DNA from: Hormoscilla sp. GUM202
Lineage (GTDB): Bacteria > Cyanobacteriota > Cyanobacteriia > Cyanobacteriales > Desertifilaceae
Length of the DNA stretch: 64,000 nt
Assembly (NCBI GenBank): GCA_005518205.2
Contig: RFFC02000032.1
Span: forward strand, 1 to 64,000
Reading direction: 5' to 3'
Positions within the stretch are counted from its first letter, which is position 1. The number at the start of each line of letters is the position of its first letter. Under the pieces are notes generated by a model. It was not told where the DNA came from. It saw nothing but the letters and a program-made list of their open reading frames with translations, and made no database searches. This document shows positions 28,038 to 36,864 of the stretch, in pieces. A program made the translations under genes and the position numbers.

Positions 28038-30617
28038 TTAGGCTGCTTGGAGTTCTTGTTGAAATAGCTGCTGCACCTGCTTCCAGGCGTCAGTTGCAGC
28101 TTCATGATTATAACTAGAACGGTGGTCGCAGCAGAAACCGTGGTCGGGGTCGAGCTGGGAATCGCTTCCCAACCCTCCCTTTCAAAACCGTGCTTGCGAC
28201 TTTCACCGCACACGGCTCCTGGGTAATAGACCCGTTGTCATGGGTAGGGATTTGTCGGGGTTACCCCCTTGTCCCCTTGCGACTTGTTCTTCATCTTTAT
28301 CCTGTGGCGTACAACAGGAGACTAATCCTCTACCGTCAGCCTTGTGTGATTCCGTGGTGGCGAGTGGATTGCCTACCAACCGAGAGATTTCTCTCTGCTC
28401 GCTCTTTTAGAAGTAGTTTTACCAGTAACCAGCTATCGGCGGGCTTTTAGTTCATCAGACTACAGTTCCAATCGCATTCTACTATCACCGTCCTATGTCG
28501 GCATATCCTAGGCATTACCCCAAGCGTTGGCTTTTTAGGACATCCCTCCCCAGTGGGCTTGCGCTTATTATCTAACTTATCTACCGGAGGCAGATAGCAT
28601 CACTGAGGTTATAACGTTCCGTGGAATCAATACGATGCTTTTAGGTCGTTGCAATACCCCGGGAGGATTGTAGTAATACGAGATATCCACAGACCAAGGA
28701 TATCTACACCTACCATTGCCTTTTGGCCCAGCGTAAAAGCCTTATTCCGCTGGTTGATGATCACGAGGCTTGTACAACTTCACTTATCGTTAACCATGAG
28801 CACCTTTCCTAGTGGCGTTTCCGGCTTAGGCTGCCAGATAGCCTTCATTTAAGTCCCTGCTTTCCACCCCCGGCGATAACACTCCGAGGCAGTTGGGACC
28901 GGTGTACCTCCCGTATCTGGAGGATGGGGTTAGGACCCACAATAATTCCACAGTTCCCTGGCTAATCTCACCAGTTTGAGCTGTCACGAGTTTAGCGGGT
29001 CATTGAAACCACGCTATCTTTGCTTACGCTCGAACATTCCGCACGGTCGGGGTCGAGCTGGGAATCGCTTCCCAACCCTCCCTTTCAAAACCGTGCTTGC
29101 GACTTTCACCGCACACGGCTCCTGGGTAATAGACCCGTTGTCATGGGTAGGGATTTGTCGGGGTTACCCCCTTGTCCCCTTGCGACTTGTTCTTCATCTT
29201 TATCCTGTGGCGTACAACAGGAGACTAATCCTCTACCGTCAGCCTTGTGTGATTCCGTGGTGGCGAGTGGATTGCCTACCAACCGAGAGATTTCTCTCTG
29301 CTCGCTCTTTTAGAAGTAGTTTTACCAGTAACCAGCTATCGGCGGGCTTTTAGTTCATCAGACTACAGTTCCAATCGCATTCTACTATCACCGTCCTATG
29401 TCGGCATATCCTAGGCATTACCCCAAGCGTTGGCTTTTTAGGACATCCCTCCCCAGTGGGCTTGCGCTTATTATCTAACTTATCTACCGGAGGCAGATAG
29501 CATCACTGAGGTTATAACGTTCCGTGGAATCAATACGATGCTTTTAGGTCGTTGCAATACCCCGGGAGGATTGTAGTAATACGAGATATCCACAGACCAA
29601 GGATATCTACACCTACCATTGCCTTTTGGCCCAGCGTAAAAGCCTTATTCCGCTGGTTGATGATCACGAGGCTTGTACAACTTCACTTATCGTTAACCAT
29701 GAGCACCTTTCCTAGTGGCGTTTCCGGCTTAGGCTGCCAGATAGCCTTCATTTAAGTCCCTGCTTTCCACCCCCGGCGATAACACTCCGAGGCAGTTGGG
29801 ACCGGTGTACCTCCCGTATCTGGAGGATGGGGTTAGGACCCACAATAATTCCACAGTTCCCTGGCTAATCTCACCAGTTTGAGCTGTCACGAGTTTAGCG
29901 GGTCATTGAAACCACGCTATCTTTGCTTACGCTCGAACATTCCGCACGGTCTGCTCCATCGTAGCGAAAGATGCGATGGGAAATTCGATGTTTTTGCAGT
30001 TCGGCCTCTATTTGGTCTACTTGTGCTGCTGGGATGCTGGCGTCTTCCATGCCAAAGAAGCCGTAGATGGTGCCTTTAATCTCGGGAGTGCAGGTAATGG
30101 TGGCCGGGCCGTCTCCGGGAGACCAGTTGGTGATGCCCGCACCGTAGAATGAGGCGGTGGCTTGGATCTCGGGTAGGGTGGCGGCAAGATAGGCTACGTG
30201 ACCCCCAAAACAGAAGCCAATACAACCAAAGCCCGATTTTTCGGACCGTCCGCGGGCCGATCGGGCCACCTCTGCGTGCTGTTTCAGGTAGTCTATGGTG
30301 GCCTGGATGTCGCTTTTCAGTTCCTCGGCCTTGGTTTGGGCTTTGTATTCCTTGCCGATTGTGATATCTTCCGGGGTGTAACCGGCTTCAAATCCCGGGG
30401 CGATGCGCTGGTAGATGGCAGGGGCGATCGCCACATAGCCATCGGAGGCGATCCGTTCGGTCACCTCTCGGATATGGGCGTTGACTCCGAATATCTCCTG
30501 TATGACTACCACTGCAGGGAAGGTTCCCGATGCTGCGGGTTGGGCCAGGTAAGCGTCGAGGTGTAAGTCCCCGTTGGGCACTTGGACTTGGGCGGTGCGA
30601 ATTTCTGGGTCGGCCAT
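28038..30617 (-). CDS. Dienelactone hydrolase family protein, split by two tandem group II introns
   Basis: Exon 1 (30617-29948) encodes MADPEIRTAQVQVPNGDLHL, FPAVVVIQEIFGVN, the nucleophile motif GFGCIGFCFGGH (Cys) and FGMEDASIP (Asp), ending at FRYDGAD. Exon 2 (28141-28038) supplies HGFCCDHRSSYNHEAATDAW to the stop. Together they make 774 nt = 258 codons and the expected GADHGF active-site segment. The catalytic His is therefore the first residue after the splice junction, and an unspliced message gives an enzyme lacking one triad member. The family hydrolyses lactones/esters in the cytoplasm. It is in one operon with the S1 gene. Confidence 0.9.
28142..29044 (-). mobile_element. ORF-less group II intron, tandem copy B (903 nt)
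   Basis: The 5' GTGCG is at 29044-29040. The domain V strand pair GAGCCGTGTGCGGTGAAAG / GCACGGTT lies at about 28218-28186, and the 3' end CCCCGAC(C) abuts exon 2. No maturase ORF is present. It appears identical to copy A base for base over 903 positions. Confidence 0.9.
29045..29947 (-). mobile_element. ORF-less group II intron, tandem copy A (903 nt)
   Basis: The 5' GTGCG (29947-29943) follows exon 1 directly. Its 3' end (CCCCGACC at 29052-29045) is joined with no spacer to the GTGCG of copy B. Two precise copies without intervening exon sequence imply either tandem insertion, unequal recombination, or an assembly duplication. Confidence 0.88.
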
Positions 30618-30695
30618 CGGTCTGGTGCGGGAGTTTGACTAGATCTATTTTATCGCGCTGGCTGGGAAAACTCTATCCATGCAGCAGAAAAGGCA

Positions 30696-30867
30696 TAATT
30701 ATTTTAACTCAAGTTGCCACCTCTAAAAAATTTTACGTCCCAGACAGCCATTTTGGTAAATTTTTCCGCAAAAATGCCATTTTGGGGTAAATCACAAGGC
30801 AATTTTGGCCAATTTTGGCTAATTTGGGTTTTGAGGTTCTATAGGTAGCAACTTAGGTTATTTTATA
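30696..30867. mobile_element. MITE-like element, family 2, uninterrupted copy
   Basis: The inverted ends are AACTCAAGTTGCCACCT (about 30705) and AGGTAGCAACTTAGGTT (about 30843-30859). The interior shares CCATTTTGG and GTAAATCACAAGGC with the inverted copy at 4638-4880. It is about 170 bp with no ORF. It ends about 22 bp before the first codon of the GntR gene. Confidence 0.65.
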
Positions 30868-30889
30868 GACATTTACTCTCTCAGCCAGC

Positions 30890-33800
30890 CTGCAGTTTCA
30901 GATTCAGCAAGATAGTGACATCCCCGCCTCCAACCAGCTGTTTAATCAAATCCGGTTCGCGATCGCCTCTAGGCAATATCCCCCGGGCCACCGGCTCCCC
31001 AGCACCCGAGCGCTAGCGATGCAGACTGGTTTGCACCGCAACACGGTAAACAAGGTGTATCGACAGTTAGAAGAAACTGGTTTAGTGGAAGCGCAAGCGG
31101 GTTCTGGGATTTTCGTGCGGTGTCTGGAGCATGCCGAGTCCTTCAGGACAAGAGCATGCTCCAGACGCCGCAGGGCCGATTTGTCCGGAACGGTAGGACT
31201 GGACAGAAAAGGGTCACACAAGTCTTATCTGCTGGAAAAATACCCAGATGCCGAACATCTGGTGCGACAGTGCTTAAATGAGCTGCTGGGGGAAGGTTGC
31301 TCTCTCAATGAAGCCAGAGAGTTATTTTTGGCGGTAATTGACTGGCGCTTGCGTTCTAGTGCCCGGGTATTGGTGACTGCACCGCGTCATGATATCGGTG
31401 GTGCGAAACGTTCGAGCGTAAGCGAATAGTGTGGCTCCATTAGCAAACAAAACTTGTGACAGCTCAAACTGGTCTCATTAGCCAGGGAACTATGGAATCT
31501 TTGTGGGTCCAAACCCCACCCTCCGGATACGGGAGGTACACCGGTCCCAACTGCTGCGGAGTGACATCACCGGCGGTGGAGAGCAGGGACTTAAATGTAG
31601 GAGGCTGGTAGCCTAAACCGGTGTCTCCGCTAGGAAAGCAGCTCATGGTCAACGATAAGTGAATCTGTATAAGCCTCGTGAAGGTGAACCAGCGAAATAA
31701 GGCTGTCACGCTGGAGCCAAAAGGCGATGGAGGATGTGGATCGGTCGGGGTCGAGCTGAGAGTCTCCTCTCAACCCTCCCATTCGGAACCGGACTTGCGA
31801 CTTTCACCGCAGTCGGCTACTGGTTGGTAAGCCGATGTCACTGGTAGCCGTTGATTGGATTACTCCTTTCTGGCCTTGTCCCATGAAATTTCTCCCCTTC
31901 TGGTGGTCGTAATTGACTAAATTTATGCCTAACCCGGGCGGTTCGTGACGGGAGAACTGCCAAACCCATGAGTGCCACTCTTTATTAACATGAATCCCTA
32001 TAAAATAGGAATGCGCTAGTTTTTACCTGGTCAGGGCTTTAGTCCATTATATTTACCTTTCGGATTTCTCCTCCGGCTCTGTATCATGTTTAGGGTTACT
32101 TTCTCCCAAGACTTCTTACCATATCCGTCCTATGTCAGCATATCCTCGAGCGTTACCTCGGGCATTGGCTTTTTAGGACATCCCCCCCCCTGTGGCTTTC
32201 GCTTATCATCTAACTTGTCTCCCTCCCTTCCTACCCACCCGGAGACAGCACACAGGAGGTTATTTCGTTCCTTGATACCATTATTGATGCTTTTAGGCCC
32301 CTACAATACCCCGGGAGTTCTTTGAGCACGTTGTTAGCCAGAAGACAAGACTAACACTAACTACCATTTCCCTTTTGGGCCAGCGATACAGCCTTATTGC
32401 GCTGGTTCATCTTAACGAGGCTTAAATAGGTTCGCTTTTCTAGCCATGAGCATCTTTCCTTAGCGGATTTACCGGCGATAGCTGCCAGTTCTCCTACATT
32501 TGAGTCCTTGCTTCACACCGCAGTGATGTCACTCCGCAGCATTAAGGACCGGTGTCTCTCCCGTACTTGGAGGGGGGGATTTGGACCCCCATGGTACCAA
32601 AGTTACTGGCTAATGGGACCAGCCAGGCTTTCACTGGTTTTTCAGCTTATACCTGAACGAATCGCACGTCTTCTCTGATGGCTATCCCGTATCACAAAAA
32701 TTCTCCCGGGGTAATGCAGGGGCCTAAAAGCATCATATGGATTCCACGGAACGTTATAACCCCTGTTGTGCAATCCATGGACCGGGAAAAACGTTTTATA
32801 CGGATAACCGACCAGGGGATAAGTTAGATGATAAGCGAAAGCCAACAGGGGAGGGATGCTCTAAAAAGCCAATGCCCAGGGTAATGCTTGGGATATGCAG
32901 ACATAGGGCAGTGATAATAGGAAACGACCGGAACAAGTAATCCTGATTATTACGGAGACCCGCGAAAGTGAGGTTATAATTTCTGGTAAAACGGCCTAGT
33001 AAATAGTGATACTAAAGGTTTGCCGGCTGCTCCACTCACAACCAGAATAGGGATGAACGAACGGGTCGTAAGGCTAAACTGGGGTAACCCTGACACAAGC
33101 TGCTCATGATAAGAGCCTATTACCTAGGAGCCTCCTGCGGTGAAAATCGCAAGTCCGGTTTTGAAAGGGAGGGTTGGGAAGCGATTCCTAGCTCGACCCC
33201 GAGGGAGCATCCCAGTTTTGCAGTAGGTAAAAAGACTTAAGCAGTATTGAGGTCAAGGTTGAGATAAGCACAACGTTGCTTCAACACCTGGTTGACATTC
33301 TCAGATTTCCATTGAGCCCCAGAAATCTTGAGCCTCCGACCAATACGCTTAATCGTTGAGGAGACGGCTCCCGACCCAATATCAATTTTGAGCTGTTGAT
33401 AAGCTGCGTAATTGGGTAGACGAGAGCGATGCTGGTCGAGATCAGCTAGGAAGTTGTTAACCTGTGGAGCTGACCAACCATCAAAGGACGCTTTTGCTTC
33501 ATCTATGAGACCATGCCACAGAACGGTCTCAACTCGTTTGAGCCGTTGGTGAGAGCCACCCACTTTATATAAATTTTCCATTAGATGATACCAGTCAAGG
33601 ACTTCGCGTCTGCACTCTGGAGGAGCAAAGCCGTCGATTAAATTCCAGACTCCGGGATGTCCATCTCCGATGCAAGTGAGCGGGTTAGCCAGTGGCTTCC
33701 CCTTGACCCAATTAACCAGGAACTCGTTGTCGTGAAACGCTGCCATACATACCTGTGAGTGCAAAGCTACCGTCTTGTAGTCTTTCCACTGGCTCGGCTC

Positions 33801-35023
33801 TCCTTTGGGAGTCCGTAAACGCACTTTGCCCCCGTCGGCGCTCACCGCTTTCACTGGCTCTTTGGCCAAGGCAAGAGGGAACTCACTGCGATGAACGAGC
33901 CGATGCTGTGTGCTGTGCGAGACTTTCATTCCTGTCAACATAAAGATGTCTTGTTCGGCGTGAGCATAGGACTCGTTTGCTGTCAGCAGCAGGGAGCATC
34001 GTTCCAAGTGCGGACTGATGCGGGTGCGGGCTGCTAGACCAAGACGCTGTGCTTGCTTGCTCGTTACCCTCAGCGTTCCGATGCAGCTATCGATATAGCG
34101 ACTCCGTCCACTTTGTGTTTGACTTGCTTCGGATAAAAAAAATTTCCTAACTCCGGTCCGACTGTCTCTAACATATGGTCGCGCACTGCGACACACCTTC
34201 AAAATCTTGCAATCGCTCGGAGGGTGTATTCTTGTACAAAATGCGTGCGATGGTTTTCAGAGCCTGGTTGAGTTCGCGGAGTTCTTTTTGTGTCATCGGA
34301 ATGCTTCTGGCGGGTGAGTTTCATCCCTATTTTAGCCCATTGTCTACCCTTTTGCTAATGATCTCACTACTTGGCTCCTCTCCTAAGTATATTTACTCAT
34401 TGCATTAGTGGGATGCTCCCGACCCCGACCTCGGGGAGTTGATGACCCAGGAATTGGAACAAGAGCTGCGAATACCGGTGCAACTGGTGCCTTTAGAGGA
34501 TCTGGCTGAGGTGCTAGAGCGGATTTCCTCTGCTACTGTGGTCACTAACAAGTATTTTATTGGAGAAGCCCAGAAACAGGCTTCGGCATCTTCCGCGTAC
34601 TCTTGTCCTGAAGGACTCGGTACGCTCCAGATACCGTCTCCCCAATCGGTGCGGGTAATTCCGGTGGATATCTATGACTATGCTGAAGAAATTAAGCTGG
34701 TCAAAAGCTTGCCCAAGGACACCTGTTTTGGGATCGTCTGCCTTAGTGCTGGCGTGCTGCGAGCCACAGAGGTGATCGTTAATAGTCTCAGGGGAGATGA
34801 GATCTATGTGATGAAGGCTCAACCCCAAGATAACTATAAACTAGATGCTATAGTGCGCGCTGCGCAAGCGATCGTTACTGATATGGCGAGTTATGATGCC
34901 GTCAAGGCTGCGGTGGCCGCTGCCAGAGAGGACATTATTCGTGCTCCTCGGATCTATCCCTGCGAGAATTATATCGATTCTAAGTCGATCGAACGGCTGC
35001 AGCGCGAACTAGGTTTGGACTAA
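30890..35023 (+). CDS. GntR-family transcriptional regulator, split by a twintron-like group II intron and an IS
   Basis: Exon 1 (30890-31400) begins LQFQIQQDSDIPASNQLFNQ and contains the winged HTH (RLPSTRALAMQTGLHRNTVN, VYRQLEETGLVEAQAGSGIF). Exon 2 (34431-35023) starts with GELMTQELEQELRIPVQLVP and ends SIERLQRELGLD. Joining them gives 1104 nt = 368 codons and restores LVTAPRHDIG-(V)-GELMTQ. No ATG, GTG or TTG is in frame between the stop at 30866 and residue 44 (ATG 31019). The family start Met appears replaced by CTG at 30890. Two 45-bp palindromic repeats and one DLSGTV repeat are inserted in frame. It is the C-terminal-ligand type of GntR regulator, target unknown. Confidence 0.82.
31122..31166 (+). 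repeat. 45-bp palindromic coding repeat, copy 2
   Basis: It has the same arms GTCTGGAGCATGC / GCATGCTCCAGAC as copy 1 with one central difference (CCGAG for CCGCG). It is read in frame in the GntR gene as CLEHAESFRTRACSR, just after the conserved GSGIFVR. The 17-bp repeat GATTTGTCCGGAACGGT follows at 31178-31194 (DLSGTV). Confidence 0.92.
31743..32667 (-). mobile_element. Inner group II intron, antisense inside the outer intron (925 nt)
   Basis: On the minus strand the 5' GTGCG is at 32667-32663, domain V reads TAGCCGACTGCGGTGAAAG ... TCCGGTT near 31815-31785, and the 3' end is CCCCGACC at 31750-31743. Removing it joins GATGTGGATC to GTCTTCTCTGATGG, which aligns with the uninterrupted introns. 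Being antisense, it cannot splice out of the GntR transcript. Confidence 0.87.
33203..34420 (-). mobile_element. ISKra4-like insertion sequence, copy 2 (1218 bp)
   Basis: The inverted ends are GGGAGCATCCCAGTTTTGCA at 33203 and the partner ending GGGATGCTCCC at 34420. The 8-bp target duplication GACCCCGA is at 33195-33202 and 34421-34428. It is a different lineage from copy 1 (3211-4544). Confidence 0.92.
33237..34295 (-). pseudogene. ISKra4-family transposase with an N-terminal frameshift
   Basis: The start MTQKELRELNQALKTIARIL at 34295 runs to LQDFEGVSQ, then the frame shifts near 34185. The body continues as VRDHMLETVGPELGNFFLSE, RVTSKQAQRLGLAARTRI, LTGMKVSHSTQHRLVHR, AVSADGGKVRLRTPKGEPSQ, CIGDGHPGVWNLI and REVLDWYHLMENLYKVGG, ending NQVLKQRCAYLNLDLNTA. 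The catalytic region is complete. With the frameshift the full protein cannot be made unless the ribosome slips. Confidence 0.82.
34588..34632 (-). repeat. 45-bp palindromic coding repeat, copy 3
   Basis: This diverged copy in GntR exon 2 is read as SSAYSCPEGLGTLQI. The arms have changed together, GCATGC/GCATGC of copies 1 and 2 being GCGTAC/GTACGC here. The central TCTTGTCCTGAAGGAC is unchanged. It sits between FIGEAQK and SVRVIPVDIYDY, which are adjacent in relatives as I recall them. Confidence 0.85.
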
Positions 35024-35035
35024 ATGGGAGTGATT

Positions 35036-35698
35036 ATGACACAACAGCCTGCAATTAGCTTACAAGAGGCGATCGAACAGCGCCGTGCGGCCCGTTCTTT
35101 CCGCCCCGATCCTATTCCCCAAGATACTTTAACAGAAATTCTGCGCTTAGGGGTGCGATCGCCTTCTGGATTCAATTTACAACCCTGGCGTTTTGTGCTA
35201 GTCAGGGAGCAACAGAATAAGGAAAAGCTCAAAGCATGTGCCTTCGATCAGCCTCAGGTAATAGAAGCGCCGGTGGTGCTGATCTGTTGTGGCGATCGGC
35301 GAGTACACAGCAGCGAGTATATTGAGGAGACGATCGCTCTGGGGAAAGAAACTGGTGCGGTGAATGATAAGTATGCTAAATTTATGCGCGGCTCTATTCC
35401 CGGGATATTTGAGAATCACCCCTGCTTTGAATCGATAGAAGCTTGGACAAATCGCCATACAATGCTAGCGGTTGCCCATATCATGATTGTAGCGAAAAGC
35501 TTTGGCGTTGACAGCTGTCCGATGGAAGGGTTTGTGGCAGCGCAGGTAAAGGAAGCGTTTAATATTCCAGCAGAGGTGGATGTATGCTGTCTGTTACCTT
35601 TGGGTTATGCGAAGGAACCTTTTAAGCTGTATGGCGGACGCTTTGGGTTAGATAAAGTCTGCTACGGCGAGAGTTTTGGAGCAGCATTTAAGCTGTAG
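35036..35698 (+). CDS. Nitroreductase-family protein
   Basis: From ATG 35036 (MTQQPAISLQEAIEQRRAAR) it has 220 residues; an ATG at 35024, directly after the GntR stop, adds four codons. RRAARSF, LRLGVRSPSGFNLQPWRFVL and C-terminal LPLGYAKEP are the FMN-binding motifs of the NfsB/FRase nitroreductases, which reduce nitroaromatics, quinones or flavins with NAD(P)H in the cytoplasm. The immediate juxtaposition to the GntR gene suggests co-transcription and probably control by it. A perfect hairpin follows at 35737. Confidence 0.88.
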   Translation: MTQQPAISLQEAIEQRRAARSFRPDPIPQDTLTEILRLGVRSPSGFNLQPWRFVLVREQQNKEKLKACAFDQPQVIEAPVVLICCGDRRVHSSEYIEETIALGKETGAVNDKYAKFMRGSIPGIFENHPCFESIEAWTNRHTMLAVAHIMIVAKSFGVDSCPMEGFVAAQVKEAFNIPAEVDVCCLLPLGYAKEPFKLYGGRFGLDKVCYGESFGAAFKL

Positions 35699-35736
35699 GG
35701 TGGAATGGCACTGACTTAAGGAACAAAGTTGTTAAT

Positions 35737-35775
35737 GTCATTGCGATTTTTCGCTGCGCGAAAAATCGCAATGAC
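35737..35775. terminator. Perfect 18-bp hairpin
   Basis: GTCATTGCGATTTTTCGC, a 3-base loop, and the exact complement. It is 39 bp after the nitroreductase stop and could act as its terminator. The arm recurs at 39357, so this is also a dispersed repeat. At 35848-35882 an imperfect AGAAACCCGG / CCGAGTTTCT hairpin follows. Confidence 0.55.
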
Positions 35776-35931
35776 TTCTAGGATATTTCAGCTTAAATCA
35801 GTGACATTCCCTGTAGGGTGGGCCGTGCCCACTGTCAAATGTTAACTTAGAAACCCGGTTTTTACGAAACAACCGAGTTTCTTAATTCACCAGTCGGATA
35901 GCAGCAAAATTATAATGTATTGGTATTGCTT

Positions 35932-36279
35932 ATGGTACTCGCAATTGTAGCTGAACCTGCACCACTAAAAATTATCGCTGATAATGTCGTTCGGGTAGGC
36001 AAAACTCGCGTAACCCTTGACACGGTAGTTGCGGTATTCAAACAAGGAACAACGGCAGAAGAAATTGTTTATCGCTATCCGTCACTGAAGCATGCTGATG
36101 TTTACGGGACTATTGCCTTCTATCTCAACCATCAGCAAGAAGTGGAAGCCTACTTACTGCAACGGCAGCAGCAAGCCCAAGAAGTTCGGAAGATGAACGA
36201 GGCGAAGTTCGATCCCCAAGGCTTACGCGATCGATTACTTGCTCGCAAAGTGGAAAGAGAAGCATGTTGTGCTGAGTGA
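35932..36279 (+). CDS. DUF433 antitoxin-like protein
   Basis: From ATG 35932 (MVLAIVAEPAPLKIIADNVV) it has 115 residues. The RVTLDTVVAVFKQGTTAEEI and YPSLKHADVYGTIAFYL motifs are the DUF433 winged-HTH fold. DUF433 proteins are commonly the antitoxin or DNA-binding partner of DUF5615 PIN-like toxins, and such a gene overlaps the end of this one. It looks intact. By analogy it may bind its own promoter. Confidence 0.82.
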   Translation: MVLAIVAEPAPLKIIADNVVRVGKTRVTLDTVVAVFKQGTTAEEIVYRYPSLKHADVYGTIAFYLNHQQEVEAYLLQRQQQAQEVRKMNEAKFDPQGLRDRLLARKVEREACCAE

Positions 36280-36445
36280 TGAAAACTTCGATAACACCAT
36301 TGTTAGGGGACTACTGCGTCGTAGACCAAGTATCGATATTGTCCGAGTTCAGGATGTCGGTTTATCTATAGAAGATATTATCATCATTTTAGATTGTAGT
36401 TTAGAAGGAGAATTGGAAGGGCAAATCCACTATATTCCATTTTAG
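36269..36445 (+). pseudogene. DUF5615 (PIN-like) toxin with internal deletion
   Basis: GTG 36269 opens VLSDENFDNTIVRGLLRRRP then SIDIVRVQDVGLS, the N-terminal catalytic part of DUF5615. It jumps directly to IEDIIIILDCSLEGELEGQI, the usual C-terminus. About 50-60 central residues, including the conserved HD-type catalytic region, are missing in frame. It overlaps the DUF433 gene by 11 bp as in intact modules. The antitoxin partner is intact, so this is a toxin-inactivated module. Confidence 0.72.
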
Positions 36446-36685
36446 TGCAAGACTAGGTTCGCCTTTTGTCAGGAAGATATCGCAAGGACAAAAAATGGCT
36501 ATATTCGCAATATTTAGCGAGCGATCGCCTTTTGAGGACTGGGCATTTTAAGAAAATGAAATAGCCCTAGGCAAAAAATAAGTTACATCAAATTTAAAGT
36601 GGGTATATAATAGTTTATATGGTGGGTTTCGGCATCGCAACCAAGCAACAAGATAATTAAAACGCTGTTGAGAACCGAGGTAGTT

Positions 36686-36864
36686 ATGACGCTATTGCTA
36701 ACTCCAGAAACGAAACGGGCGATCGCAGAGCAAGTGGAAAGCGGTCGCTACTCCACCGCCAAGTGGTGCTCGAAGTCCTGCGACCTAATGGAAAAGTGAC
36801 TGATGGGGATCTGGTTATCGATCGCCTAATAAAGAAAATGACAGCTATGAAAAATAGATCGTAG
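36686..36864 (+). pseudogene. ParD-like antitoxin, frameshifted
   Basis: MTLLLTPETKRAIAEQVESG then RYSTAK is a ParD/CopG ribbon-helix-helix start. The frame is lost near 36760 and recovered one base away as RQVVLEVLRPNGKVTDGDLV and IDRLIKKMTA before TAG at 36864. No ParE toxin follows. Confidence 0.6.

Larger units (their letters stand above)
31401..34430 (+). mobile_element. Outer group II intron in the GntR gene, carrying an inner intron and an IS
   Basis: The 5' end is GTGCG at 31401. Its segments are 31401-31742, 32668-33202 and the last bases to 34430, about 880 nt once the inner intron and IS are removed, close to the 887-903 nt of its relatives. Domain V is at about 33128-33160 (AGCCTCCTGCGGTGAAAATC ... 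TCCGGTT). The 3' end CCCCGACC meets exon 2. It has no maturase ORF. The IS sits in the domain VI / 3'-end region and may block splicing. Confidence 0.88.

Noticed and set aside
28190-29755. Open frames of 60-125 codons inside the group II introns
   Set aside because: They are short, occur in the antisense strand of the ribozyme, have no reverse-transcriptase motifs and are repeated only because the intron is duplicated.
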